From NCBI GenBank assembly GCA_016790635.1, contig JAEUOR010000070.1, positions 109,546 through 173,545 on the forward strand: a stretch of DNA of 64,000 nucleotides, in the 5' to 3' direction. A program made the position numbers and the translations under genes. The DNA comes from Burkholderiales bacterium. GTDB lineage: Bacteria > Pseudomonadota > Gammaproteobacteria > Burkholderiales > JAEUOS01. The notes under the pieces were generated by a model. It made no database searches. It was not told the DNA's origin and saw only the letters and a program-made list of their open reading frames with translations. Position 1 is the stretch's first letter. Every line of letters starts with the position of its first letter. Below, piece after piece: positions 27,382-36,068 of this stretch.

Positions 27382-29687
27382 GAACTGCTCCGGTGGGTTG
27401 CCTGTGCCAGCATGGCAGCATAGGCGTCTTCAAGTGCGGTGGCCAGTCCGCCGGCATCCCCCAGCGGGCTGGCGATGAAACGCTCGCGCAGGCTCGTGCG
27501 CGCGCGTCGCCTGGCCTCGACATCGGCCGCCAGGCGGCAGGCGATGGCTACGTATTCGTCGGCGCTGCCGGCTATCCATTCTCGCAATTCGAGCGCATCG
27601 AGCATCGACGCGCTCATGCGTGCGCCCATGCGCTCACCGAGCATGGTGACCACCGGCACGCCCATCCACAAGGCATCGCACGAGGTCGTGCCGCCGCACA
27701 CCCCGCCGATCGGGTCGAGCGCGATGTCGATGTCGGCGTAGCTGCCCATGTGCTCGGTCCAGAGACGGGTGGCGCGCGGATCGACCAGTTCGACCCGGTC
27801 GGCGCCCAGGCCGCTTGCCGACAAGACGGCGCCAAAACGTTCGCGCACGCCGGCATCACCCAGTACGCTGGCCTTGAGGATCAGGCGCGAACCGGGCACG
27901 GCATCGAGCACCCGCGCCCATAGCGCAAGCGTCGGCGCATCCAGCTTTTGCAGCACGTTGAAGCTGCCGAAGCGAATCCTGCCGTCGGCGGCAGGCCGCC
28001 ATGCGGGCGCGGGCGCCTCGCCGCCGTCCGCGTACGCCAGCCAGGTGCGCGGCAGTCGCCACACGGTCTCGCTGAAGTGGGCATCCGTCGCCGGTGGCGT
28101 GATCACGCCGTCGCCGATCCAGTAGTCCATCGCCGCGATGCCGGTGCTGGCGAAGAAGCCCAGGTAATGCGCCTGCACCGGCGCGGCGCGCGCGGCGAAA
28201 ACGTCGAGCCGGTTGTGCGCGGCATAACCGGAAAGATCGATCAGCACATCAAGCCGGTCGCGACGGATCAGGTCCGCGGCGCGCGCGGTCGGCAGGCCGT
28301 GCACAACCCGCCAGTGGTCCGCCAGCCCGCGCAGTCGCGCTGTCACCGCATCGGCGACCGGATCGAGATAGGCCGCATAGGCGAACACCTCGACGCGCTC
28401 GCGCGAATGGCTGCGCCACAAACCCTCGATGAAATGGCTGACCGCGTGGCGACGGAAGTCGCCGGACACGTAACCGACGCGCAGCCTCGCACCGCCGCGC
28501 GCGGCGCGCGGTATCGGCTCCGTCGCCGCCGGCTGCCCGGCCAGGCGCACCGCCTCCCATCTGCCGGCCAGGCTCAGGTAGTCGGACGCCTCCAGTTGCG
28601 CGCGAAACGCCTCCATGAAGACCAGCGAGGAAATGACCCCGGGATGGTCAGGCCGCGCCGCGTGCGCGACGGCGAGTTCGTCGAGCGCTTCATCGACCTT
28701 TCCCTCGGCCGAGAGAGCGATCGCCAATCCGTTCAGGGTATCGGCGTCATGCGTATCGAGCGCCTTGGCGGCGCGGTAGTCCTGCACCGCATTCGTGACC
28801 TGGCCGGCCTGGTAGGCAAGCAATGCGCGCTTGGCGATCACCTTGGCCGTCGCGGTGCCAGCCGCGATCACCCGGTCGCAGACGCTCATCGCTTCGCGCG
28901 ACTTGCCGGTCGCGACCAGGGCATCGCACATGCCGCACAGGGCTTCAGGGTCGTCGGGCGCCAGGCGGAGGGCGCGCTCGAAACGCGCCAGCGCATCGGC
29001 CGGCCGCATGAGGTAGAGGAGCGCGGTGCCGGCGTTGATCCAGCCCGGCGCGTAGTCCGGCATGAGTTTCAACGCACGCTCCGCGGCCACGAGCGCATCT
29101 TCGGGCCGATGGAGGCGCAGCAGCGCCGCGGCCCGGTTGCTGTGGCAGTCCGGCGCATCGCGCGCGCGCAAGAGCCCCTGATCGAAACTCGCCAGCGCAT
29201 CGGCCGGACGTTCGAGATCCAGCAGGACCAGGCCGCAGGTATTGAACGCGTCCGCGTCCGCACCGTTGCTCGCAACCAGGCGGTCGAGGACGACCAAGGC
29301 CTCGCCGGGACGGCCGAGGCGCCACAACGCGACCCCCGCGCCGGCAAGCGCCGGCGCGCACATCGCGCTTGCGGTCAATACATGTTCGAAATGCGTGCGG
29401 GCGGCCGCATGCTCGCCACACTCGAGCAGCGCGTGCCCCGCATCCAGGCGCATCTGTTCAGTGGCAGCATCGCCTGCAGCGCGCACGGCAGCGTCGAGAC
29501 GTCGTGCAGCCTCCGCGAAGCGGCCGCGCTGGGCCTCCAGGATGCCGAGTGAGTGCAGCACCTCGACATGGGCGGGGGCCTGTCCAAGAATCGCCAGATA
29601 GCCTGCCGCCGCCGTGTCAAGCCGGCCGCGGCGGTGCGCATCCTGCGCCCGCCGCAACCCTTCTTCAATTGATGCCATGACCGCCAT
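27378..29687 (-). CDS. TPR protein with O-GlcNAc-transferase-like (GT41/SPINDLY) domain
   Basis: 769 residues. About ten TPR units fill residues 1-340 (for example ALADALASFDQGLLRARDAPD-type repeats and PGEALVVLDRLVA). The C-terminal half is a GT41 domain: RLRVGYVSGDFRRHAVSHF, DVLIDLSGYAAHNRLDVFAARAAPVQ, YWIGDGVITPP, IRFGSFNVLQKLDAPTL and WMGVPVVTMLGERMGARMSASML. Bacterial relatives add sugars to Ser, Thr or Asn of proteins. Two methyltransferase genes follow with 4-bp overlaps. The start is uncertain: ATG at 29717, 29687 or 29678; the first TPR begins near 29670, so a shorter form is favoured. Confidence 0.88.
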   Translation of the reverse strand: MAVMASIEEGLRRAQDAHRRGRLDTAAAGYLAILGQAPAHVEVLHSLGILEAQRGRFAEAARRLDAAVRAAGDAATEQMRLDAGHALLECGEHAAARTHFEHVLTASAMCAPALAGAGVALWRLGRPGEALVVLDRLVASNGADADAFNTCGLVLLDLERPADALASFDQGLLRARDAPDCHSNRAAALLRLHRPEDALVAAERALKLMPDYAPGWINAGTALLYLMRPADALARFERALRLAPDDPEALCGMCDALVATGKSREAMSVCDRVIAAGTATAKVIAKRALLAYQAGQVTNAVQDYRAAKALDTHDADTLNGLAIALSAEGKVDEALDELAVAHAARPDHPGVISSLVFMEAFRAQLEASDYLSLAGRWEAVRLAGQPAATEPIPRAARGGARLRVGYVSGDFRRHAVSHFIEGLWRSHSRERVEVFAYAAYLDPVADAVTARLRGLADHWRVVHGLPTARAADLIRRDRLDVLIDLSGYAAHNRLDVFAARAAPVQAHYLGFFASTGIAAMDYWIGDGVITPPATDAHFSETVWRLPRTWLAYADGGEAPAPAWRPAADGRIRFGSFNVLQKLDAPTLALWARVLDAVPGSRLILKASVLGDAGVRERFGAVLSASGLGADRVELVDPRATRLWTEHMGSYADIDIALDPIGGVCGGTTSCDALWMGVPVVTMLGERMGARMSASMLDALELREWIAGSADEYVAIACRLAADVEARRRARTSLRERFIASPLGDAGGLATALEDAYAAMLAQATHRSSS

Positions 29688-29714
29688 GAGGCAACGATAA
29701 GAAACGAAGCACCT

Positions 29715-29743
29715 CAAAAAAAACGGGCGCCCGAAGGCGCCCG
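29715..29743 (-). terminator. Rho-independent terminator of the porin gene
   Basis: On the minus strand GGGCGCC, a TTCG loop, GGCGCCC, then G and eight T residues, about 30 bases after the porin stop. This is a strong hairpin plus T-run and also insulates the TPR gene that starts just downstream. Confidence 0.93.
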
Positions 29744-29774
29744 CTTTGATTCGAACTGACTGGTCTGGGACCGA

Positions 29775-31211
29775 TCAGAACGCGTGACGCAGGTAGATGC
29801 CGTAGTACTTGGGATCGGCGCCGGCAGCGGTAGCGATGCCGCCGAAGACGATACCCGAGTAGTTCGCGTTGGTGTCGTTGGTGATCGACGTGTAATACGC
29901 GGTCATCGACGTACGCTTGGACATCATGTAGTTGTACGACAGGATCCAGCCGTGGGCCTTGGTGCCGCCACCGTTGAAGGTGTTGTTGGCAGTGCCAGAG
30001 ATGCCGCCCTTGAGTTCGCCGGCACGGGTGTACTCGAGGCCGAAGAAGTGCGCGCCGGTCGAGTAGTTACCCTGCAGACGCCAGGCTTTCTTCTCGAGGC
30101 TGGACAGGTCGGCAACGGTCGCGCCGTTGTACGACATGGTCCACTTGAGCGATTCCCACAGGCCGCTGATGCCCAGGGAACGTCCGCCACCCAGGTTGAA
30201 GGCGTACTTGCCGCCCAGGCGATGGCCGGTGCCCTTGGAGCCGGACGGGCTGGTCGCGCCAGCGCCTGCACCTGCGGTGATTGCCCAGGAACCGGTGCCG
30301 GTACCGGAAGCGGCGATACCACCTGCGAGGTTCATGCCGTAGGCAAGGACATCATCCTGGCGGTCGTAGCCGTAGCCAAGGGCCAGGGGGCCGTTGGTGT
30401 AGGCGATCGACATGCTCCAGATGGAGGGCTTGAGCGCCGGGCCGCCGTTGACACGGTTGCTGGCGGTGACGGCGTTGGCGTCCATGGTGGCGTGGTAATG
30501 CACACGCGCCTCGAACCCGTTCCAGTTGGGCGACCACCACATCAGGCCACCGCGCTCGCGACGGTCGAAGTTGGTACCGTAGTTGAAGCAGGCTGCTGCA
30601 CCGCCGCCGACGGCCGCGGTACAGGCATTGGCCGCGTTCTGGCCTGACCATGCGCCGTAGGCGAGGGTCGTGGCGCCCAGCAGGTTGGCTTGCATGCCGG
30701 TCGAGGCAGCACCGCTGCGGCCATTGGCTTGGGCGGTCGAGACCGCGATCAGGTTGAACGGGGTATCCCAGGAACCGAAGCCGATCGAACCCCAGGTACG
30801 CGAACGCACGCCGACCGCGGTGTTGCGGAAGGAGGGGGCGTTACCGTGGTTGACACCGGCGTTGGGGGGCGGAGCACCCAGCGTGGTGGCAATTTCGATC
30901 TGGAACCACGCCGACAGGCCGTTGCCCAGGTCTTCCGTGCCGCGCAGACCGAAGTTCGAGCCCGCCGGATTCATGCGGGTGCGGGTCGATTGCGAGGCGG
31001 GGTTGCCGGTATAGGCGCCGGCGCTGAGTGCACCACCGCGGGTCGAGCTGTTGACGCCCACCGGAGCGGCCGCCGTGCCGTCAGCACCGGTCGCGCTGGC
31101 GAACTCGAAGCTGCCTTGCAGGGTGCCGTACAGCGTGACGTTCGCCGACTGCGCCGAAGCCGCGCCTGCGAAGGCCGACAACACCGCAGCAGCAAGAAGT
31201 TTCTTCTGCAT
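29775..31211 (-). CDS. Gram-negative porin
   Basis: 478 residues. ATG at 31211 has AGAGGAG seven bases before it and starts a signal peptide (MQKKLLAAAVLSAFAGAASA). The mature part begins QSANVTLYGTLQGSFEF, typical of Burkholderiales general porins. It has alternating beta strands, the external-loop motif region FGSWDTPFN and ends with the outer-membrane signature phenylalanine (YYGIYLRHAF). It forms trimeric diffusion channels. A strong terminator follows. I see no convincing -35/-10 pair in the leader. Confidence 0.96.
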   Translation of the reverse strand: MQKKLLAAAVLSAFAGAASAQSANVTLYGTLQGSFEFASATGADGTAAAPVGVNSSTRGGALSAGAYTGNPASQSTRTRMNPAGSNFGLRGTEDLGNGLSAWFQIEIATTLGAPPPNAGVNHGNAPSFRNTAVGVRSRTWGSIGFGSWDTPFNLIAVSTAQANGRSGAASTGMQANLLGATTLAYGAWSGQNAANACTAAVGGGAAACFNYGTNFDRRERGGLMWWSPNWNGFEARVHYHATMDANAVTASNRVNGGPALKPSIWSMSIAYTNGPLALGYGYDRQDDVLAYGMNLAGGIAASGTGTGSWAITAGAGAGATSPSGSKGTGHRLGGKYAFNLGGGRSLGISGLWESLKWTMSYNGATVADLSSLEKKAWRLQGNYSTGAHFFGLEYTRAGELKGGISGTANNTFNGGGTKAHGWILSYNYMMSKRTSMTAYYTSITNDTNANYSGIVFGGIATAAGADPKYYGIYLRHAF

Positions 31212-31564
31212 GTAAATCTCCTCTGTGATTGAACGAAGCATCTCAAGCTCACGGATATATCGTACTGCGCGCGTCGCGAACTCGATAACGCTGATTACCA
31301 CTTCCCCTAAGGTTGACTGGAAGCTTGATGCGATTCTCCCAAAGGCCGGAAGCCGGTGCCAAGTTTTTCACGCGCGGAAAAGCGGGGGGATGGGGTTTGT
31401 GTGGCTTTTGGACAACAAGAGGCGAAGCAGAGGGGCCGGCTATGCTTTTGTCATAGCCGCAAGGGGTTTTGGCCACTAAAGCTGCGGACGGCCAGGGAAC
31501 ATCGGCGTTGCAGTTCGCGCTGACGTTGCACGGCGATTCGGGATCGCGCTCAGGTGCGGCGGAG
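31212..31564. other. 353-bp intergenic region upstream of the porin
   Basis: Between the porin and the JmjC/cupin gene. It holds the porin leader and no ORF that I can support. The AT-richer first 120 bases (GATATAT, TAATCAG) should contain the porin promoter, but I cannot assign the boxes. A hairpin lies at 31437-31459. Confidence 0.6.
31437..31459. repeat. Inverted repeat in the porin/JmjC intergenic region
   Basis: Perfect 8-base arms CGGCTATG and CATAGCCG around a 7-base loop. It sits about 225 bp upstream of the porin start and about 105 bp after the JmjC gene stop. No T-run follows on the minus strand, so a terminator is not clear. Confidence 0.4.
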
Positions 31565-32503
31565 TCAGATCCTGGCGCGCGTCTCCGCGGCAATCAACGC
31601 ATCGAGCGCCGCGACGCGGTTGGACCCGATCATGGCGCGGGCACGCTTGTAGTTCTCCCGCTGCGCCGCGCCCAGGTCGGCCAAGGTCTTGCGATAGGCC
31701 GGCGCGGCGGCGTGCGCGGCGAGCTTGTCGAGGATTTCGCCTTCGCCGGCATAGCAGGCGGCGGCGTCCCGGTTGTAGGCCTCGAGCAGCAGGTGCAGGG
31801 CGGTGTCGGCATTGACCTTGCGGTCGCAGATGTCGAAGGCCATGTGCATGGAATAGTCATGCGCGGTCGCCACCTGGTGCGGGGTGTAGTTGCGCACGTA
31901 CAAGGCGTCGCCGGCGCGCATGACGATTTCGGCGTCCACGGGGCCCATTGCCGCGGGGTCCAGTTCGTTCAAATCGACCCAGCGCGGTTTCTGGCGGGCG
32001 TGGATGCGCCATTTCTTTGCACCCGCCAGGTGCACCACCAGCACGTCGGAGGTGTCCAGATGGCCGCGATACGCCTCGCCGCCCTTCGCCTGCGAGAAGA
32101 ACACCACCGAGTTCGACAGCACCGCCTCGCCCGCCTGATCGATGGCCGCGCACATGGCGTTGATCTGCGGCTCGAGGATGTCGATGCCCTCCAGCACCAT
32201 CGAGGCGCCGTTGGCCAGGTATTCCTGCAGGATGCCCTTGTTGAGGAACGGTGCCTCGGAGGCCTGGATCACCTTGTGCCCGACGGCGGGCGTGCAATCG
32301 ACCCGCTGGCCCTGCCAATAGAGGCTGAAATAGGTCGGCAGCAAGAGCGGGTTGTTGAGGTGGGTCTTCAGGTGCTCGAAGGTGAAAAAGGCCGGCCGGT
32401 CGATGAGTCCCGGGGCGTGGACGAAGTTCTTCTCGGGCGGCAGTTTGAGCGCGGTCTTGTAGTAGAAGTCGCGCAGTTGCTTCAGTTGGGGGGAAAGTTC
32501 CAT
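31565..32503 (-). CDS. JmjC/cupin_4-type Fe(II) oxygenase
   Basis: 312 residues. The ATG at 32503 gives MELSPQLKQLRDFYYK; upstream frame is not conserved-looking. The iron-binding facial triad is visible as HLDTSD (His and Asp) and a later His in YTPHQVATA, on a double-stranded beta-helix with HLAGAKKWRIH. The closest general family is cupin_4 (ribosomal oxygenases). The substrate could be a protein or a small molecule. It is divergent from a second Fe(II)/2-oxoglutarate oxygenase gene. Confidence 0.8.
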   Translation of the reverse strand: MELSPQLKQLRDFYYKTALKLPPEKNFVHAPGLIDRPAFFTFEHLKTHLNNPLLLPTYFSLYWQGQRVDCTPAVGHKVIQASEAPFLNKGILQEYLANGASMVLEGIDILEPQINAMCAAIDQAGEAVLSNSVVFFSQAKGGEAYRGHLDTSDVLVVHLAGAKKWRIHARQKPRWVDLNELDPAAMGPVDAEIVMRAGDALYVRNYTPHQVATAHDYSMHMAFDICDRKVNADTALHLLLEAYNRDAAACYAGEGEILDKLAAHAAAPAYRKTLADLGAAQRENYKRARAMIGSNRVAALDALIAAETRARI

Positions 32504-32624
32504 GGAGACGTGTCCGGTAGGACGGAATTTGGCATCATATCCGACTGCCCTGCTCCAATTTCTTGCAGCGCCGCCTGCGCGGCCGGGGCGCATAATCCGG
32601 ACGGTTGCGTCAGTTTTTTCAGAA

Positions 32625-32648
32625 CAGGTGGCGGGTCAAGGCCACCTG
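32625..32648. repeat. Perfect inverted repeat between the two oxygenase genes
   Basis: Arms CAGGTGGC and GCCACCTG (8 bases each) around GGGTCAAG. It lies 47 bp before the plus-strand oxygenase and 122 bp before the minus-strand one, in their shared upstream region, so it may be an operator or a leader hairpin. Confidence 0.45.
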
Positions 32649-32694
32649 GCAGACAAGAATCAAACAGCAGTAGATCGAGGTTGGTGACAGCGAC

Positions 32695-33357
32695 ATGGAC
32701 TTGCTCTACACCTTCCCGCAGCGGATCAATTCGCGCGCATCCGGTGAACTGGAACTGGACTGGGGTGGCGGCGATCCGTTTCGCGGTTCAGCCGACATCG
32801 CCGTCAACGACGCGACGGCGTTTCCGCAAACCGTTCCGGGCGCATTTTCCGCCGAAGAGTGCGTAGCCATCGTCCAGTTGGGCGCAGCGCGCATCCGCCA
32901 GCGGGCGACGGTGGACGACCGCAGTGACCTCGCCTCGCGCGACTATCGCGTGTCGGACATCGCCTGGATCGATCCCGCGCCGGACGCGCATTGGCTTTAC
33001 CATCGGCTGGCCGTCCTTTTTGGCCATGCCAATGCGGCCTATGGGTTCGATATTCGCGGCTTTGTCGAACCGCTGCAGTTCACCAGTTACGGCGCTGGGC
33101 AGTACTTCGGCTGGCATGTCGATATCGGTGCCGGACAGACCTCGGCGCGCAAGTTGTCGCTGACAATCCAGCTCGCGCAAGCTTCCGACTACGAAGGGGG
33201 GGAGTTGCGGTTTCATGGCGCACCGGGCGTGCCGGAGGCGCGTCAGCAGGGCGCCGCGACGTTTTTCCCGTCCTTTCTCGCCCACGAGGTCACTCCGGTC
33301 ACGCGAGGCCTGCGCCGATCGTTGGTTGCATGGGCATACGGACCGGCGTTCCGCTAG
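32695..33357 (+). CDS. 2-oxoglutarate/Fe(II)-dependent oxygenase (prolyl-4-hydroxylase fold)
   Basis: 220 residues. The HxD...H...R signature is present: GWHVDIG (His, Asp), SFLAHEVTPV (distal His) and GLRRSLVAWAYGP (2-oxoglutarate-binding Arg). SDYEGGELRFHG is a typical P4Hc strand. Such proteins hydroxylate proteins or small molecules using oxygen and 2-oxoglutarate. Divergent from the JmjC/cupin gene. Substrate not known. Confidence 0.88.
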   Translation: MDLLYTFPQRINSRASGELELDWGGGDPFRGSADIAVNDATAFPQTVPGAFSAEECVAIVQLGAARIRQRATVDDRSDLASRDYRVSDIAWIDPAPDAHWLYHRLAVLFGHANAAYGFDIRGFVEPLQFTSYGAGQYFGWHVDIGAGQTSARKLSLTIQLAQASDYEGGELRFHGAPGVPEARQQGAATFFPSFLAHEVTPVTRGLRRSLVAWAYGPAFR

Positions 33358-33397
33358 TCCGGAGCGAGATGTCCATTGCAAAGTCGACGCGCAATGC

Positions 33398-33418
33398 AAA
33401 TGGGGTCTGACCCCATTT
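33398..33418. repeat. GGGGTC-T-GACCCC palindromic element
   Basis: Arms AAATGGGGTC and GACCCCATTT around a single T, perfect over 10 bases each side. GGGGTC.GACCCC elements of this type are scattered between genes in many beta- and gammaproteobacteria. It sits after the 2OG oxygenase and just before the MarR promoter. Only this copy is seen in the window. Confidence 0.7.
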
Positions 33419-33451
33419 AGATAGTTGACATTTCGTTATTTGACATCTAAA
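33416..33451. promoter_or_regulatory. Candidate MarR operator (inverted repeat around the promoter)
   Basis: TTTAGAT (33416-33422) and ATCTAAA (33445-33451) form a perfect inverted repeat that spans the -35 box and reaches the -10 box. Two TTGACAT direct repeats lie between or beside them. The position fits autorepression by the MarR protein encoded directly downstream. Confidence 0.45.
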
Positions 33452-33453
33452 GT
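33425..33453 (+). promoter_or_regulatory. Predicted strong promoter giving a leaderless marR mRNA
   Basis: TTGACA (33425-33430, perfect) and TAAAGT (33448-33453) are 17 bases apart. Transcription should begin around 33459-33460, which is the A of the marR ATG. No Shine-Dalgarno sequence precedes that ATG, in agreement with a leaderless transcript. Confidence 0.65.
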
Positions 33454-33459
33454 ATTTGG

Positions 33460-33960
33460 ATGTCCGAAGCGCCTGCCGATCTGGAAACTGCCGACCTCGA
33501 CCACGAGACGCGGGTCGGGGGCGGGGATCATGAGGCGCTGCGCCTGTGGCTGCGGCTCCTGACCTGCACCAACCTGATCGAGGCTTCGATCCGCGCGGCC
33601 TTGCGGCGTGACTTCAATGTCACCCTGCCGCGCTTCGACCTGATGGCGCAGCTCTACCAGCATGCGGACGGACTCAAGATGGGCGAGCTCTCGCAGCGGC
33701 TCATGGTGACCGGTGGCAACGTCACCGGCATCGCCGACCAGCTGGTGCGCGAGAACCTGGTTGTGCGCGAGGCCGACCCGGCCGACCGCCGCGCCTGGCG
33801 CCTGACCCTCACCGCTGCCGGTCGCGAGGCCTTCGCGGCCATGGCCGCGCGCCACGAAGGCTGGATCGCCGGCCTGACCGGCGGCCTGGCCCCGGGCGAA
33901 CGCGATCAACTCTACCGGCTGCTTGGCCGGCTCAAGACCACCGTCAAGGAACCGGCATGA
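33460..33960 (+). CDS. MarR-family regulator of the aryl-CoA operon
   Basis: 166 residues. A winged HTH lies about residues 60-125 (LKMGELSQRLMVTGGNVTGIADQL, then the wing READPADRRAWRLTLT), with dimer helices at both ends. It is the first gene of the ECH/dehydrogenase/ligase operon, overlapping the next gene by 4 bp. Such MarR proteins are usually relieved by an aryl-CoA or aromatic acid. Confidence 0.9.
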   Translation: MSEAPADLETADLDHETRVGGGDHEALRLWLRLLTCTNLIEASIRAALRRDFNVTLPRFDLMAQLYQHADGLKMGELSQRLMVTGGNVTGIADQLVRENLVVREADPADRRAWRLTLTAAGREAFAAMAARHEGWIAGLTGGLAPGERDQLYRLLGRLKTTVKEPA

Positions 33961-34802
33961 ACCCCGCGCCAGATCATTCGTTCACGCACCGCCGCAGCTT
34001 CGCCGACTATGTGCCGCGGCACTTCGGCTTTGCCGCCGCCGGCAAGGTGGCCACGATCACGCTCAACCGCCCCGAGCGCAAGAACCCGCTGACGCTCGAG
34101 TCGTATGCCGAACTGCGCGACCTCTTTCGCGCGCTGCAGTACGCCACCGACATCAAGGTCGTGATCGTCACCGGCGCGGGCGGCAACTTCTGTTCCGGCG
34201 GCGACGTGCACGAGATCATCGGGCCCCTGACCAAGATGTCCATGCCGCAGCTGATGGACTTCACCCACATGACCGGCGACCTGGTCAAGGCCATGCGCCA
34301 CTGCCCGCAGCCGGTCATCGCGGCCGTCGACGGGGTGTGCGCCGGTGCCGGCGCGATCATCGCCATGTCGGCCGACCTGCGCCTGGGCACGCCTGCCGCC
34401 AAGACGGCCTTTCTTTTCACCCGCGTGGGCCTGGCAGGCTGCGACATGGGCGCCTGCGCGATCCTGCCGCGCATCATCGGCCAGGGGCGCGCCTCCGAAC
34501 TGCTCTACACCGGACGCGCGATGAGCGCGGACGAGGGCGAGCGCTGGGGATTCTTCAACCGCGTCGTCGCCGCCGATGCCCTCATGCACGAGGCGCGCGC
34601 GCTGGCCGAGTCGCTGGCCGCCGGGCCGACCTTTGCCCACGCCGTGACCAAGGCGCAACTGCACAAGGAATGGGACATGGGCGTGGACGAGGCCATCGAG
34701 TCCGAGGCGCAGGCGCAGGCCATCTGCATGCAGACCCAGGACTTCCATCGCGCTTATCACGCCTTCGTGGCCAAGCAGAAGCCGGTCTTCGAAGGCAACT
34801 GA
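33957..34802 (+). CDS. Enoyl-CoA hydratase/isomerase family protein
   Basis: 281 residues. Crotonase fold with KVATITLNRPERKNPL, the CoA/oxyanion loop GAGGNFCSGGDVHEI and the second active-site region GVCAGAGAIIAMSADLRLG. The family fits the hydratase found beside salicylyl-CoA 5-hydroxylase / 2-aminobenzoyl-CoA monooxygenase genes in Bordetella-like bacteria. Here it follows marR with a 4-bp overlap and precedes an acyl-CoA dehydrogenase. Its exact ring or side-chain substrate is unknown. Confidence 0.9.
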   Translation: MNPAPDHSFTHRRSFADYVPRHFGFAAAGKVATITLNRPERKNPLTLESYAELRDLFRALQYATDIKVVIVTGAGGNFCSGGDVHEIIGPLTKMSMPQLMDFTHMTGDLVKAMRHCPQPVIAAVDGVCAGAGAIIAMSADLRLGTPAAKTAFLFTRVGLAGCDMGACAILPRIIGQGRASELLYTGRAMSADEGERWGFFNRVVAADALMHEARALAESLAAGPTFAHAVTKAQLHKEWDMGVDEAIESEAQAQAICMQTQDFHRAYHAFVAKQKPVFEGN

Positions 34803-34849
34803 CACGACGCCGCACGCCGCCGGCCGCCGCTCCACTCTTTCATAGACGC

Positions 34850-36040
34850 ATGGACCGCACCTACCTCGACTGGCCCTTTTTCGATCCCGCGCATCGCCGG
34901 CTTGCCGATGAGGTCGACGCCTGGGCCGCGCATGCGCTCGACGACATCGCCCACGCAGACACCGGGGCGCAGGGTCGCGCGACGGTCGACGCGGCCTGCC
35001 GCACCATCGTCGCGCGCCTGGGGTCGGCCGGCATCACGCGCCACGCGGTGCCGGCTGCGCACGGCGGCGCCTCGGCGGTGCTGGACTCGCGCTCGCTGTG
35101 CGTGATCCGCGAGCACCTGGCCTATCACGACGGGCTGGCCGATTTCGCCTTCGCGATGCAGGGCCTGGGCTCGGGGGTGATTTCCTTAGCCGGGTCGGAT
35201 GAACTGAAACGCCGCTGGCTGCCGAAGGTCGCGCGCGGCGAGGCCATCGCCGCCTTCGCGCTCTCCGAGCCGGATGCCGGGTCGGATGTCGGCGCGATGA
35301 CCACGCGCGCGCGCCGCGACGGCGACAGCTTCGTCATCGACGGCGCCAAGACCTGGATATCCAACGGCGGCATCGCCGACTTCTACGTCGTCTTCCTGCG
35401 CACCGACCCCGAGAGTCGCGGCGCCAAGGGCATCTCCGCGCTCCTGGTCGAGGCCGACAGCCCCGGCCTTGCGATCGCCGAACGCATCGACGTGATCGCG
35501 CCGCACCCGCTGGCGACCCTGCGCTTCGACGCCTGCCGCGTGCCGGCGACCCATCTTCTCGGCGAGGAAGGCCAGGGCTTCAAGCTCGCCATGGGCAACC
35601 TCGACATCTTCCGCAGTTCGGTGGCGGCAGCGGCGCTCGGCTTCGCGCGCCGCGCCATGGACGAGGCGGTGGCGCGCGCCAAGTCGCGGCCCATGTTCGG
35701 TGCGAAGCTGGCCGACCTGCAACTCACCCAGGCGGCGATCGGCGACATGGCGACCATGATCGACGCGGCCGCCCTCCTCACGTATCGCGCCGCGTGGTTG
35801 CGCGACAGGTCACCAACAAGCACGGGACAACGGACGACACGCGAAGCCGCGATGGCCAAGATGACCGCCACCGAGAATGCACAGGCCGTCATCGACCGCG
35901 CGGTGCAGCTCTTCGGCGGGCTCGGCGTCACCTCGGGCGTCATGGTCGAGCGCCTGTACCGCGAAATCCGCGCGCTGCGCATCTACGAAGGCGCGACCGA
36001 AGTGCAGAAGGTCATCATCGCGCGCGAGACGCTCAAGTGA
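34850..36040 (+). CDS. Acyl-CoA dehydrogenase
   Basis: 396 residues. The frame is open far upstream, but the ATG at 34850 starts the domain (MDRTYLDWPFFDPAHRRLA). FAD and substrate motifs: AFALSEPDAGSDVGAM, KTWISNGGIADFYVVFLRT. The catalytic base region is YREIRALRIYEGATEVQKVIIAR (Glu near residue 385). It oxidises an acyl-CoA and passes electrons to ETF. Third gene of the MarR operon. Confidence 0.92.
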   Translation: MDRTYLDWPFFDPAHRRLADEVDAWAAHALDDIAHADTGAQGRATVDAACRTIVARLGSAGITRHAVPAAHGGASAVLDSRSLCVIREHLAYHDGLADFAFAMQGLGSGVISLAGSDELKRRWLPKVARGEAIAAFALSEPDAGSDVGAMTTRARRDGDSFVIDGAKTWISNGGIADFYVVFLRTDPESRGAKGISALLVEADSPGLAIAERIDVIAPHPLATLRFDACRVPATHLLGEEGQGFKLAMGNLDIFRSSVAAAALGFARRAMDEAVARAKSRPMFGAKLADLQLTQAAIGDMATMIDAAALLTYRAAWLRDRSPTSTGQRTTREAAMAKMTATENAQAVIDRAVQLFGGLGVTSGVMVERLYREIRALRIYEGATEVQKVIIARETLK

Positions 36041-36068
36041 CGCGCCACGCACGTCCCGGAAAGGCCCC

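Noticed and set aside
31240..31275. TTATCG/TACGAT pair upstream of the porin as a promoter
   Set aside because: The -35 box is poor and several other AT-rich hexamers would fit as well; no confident choice.
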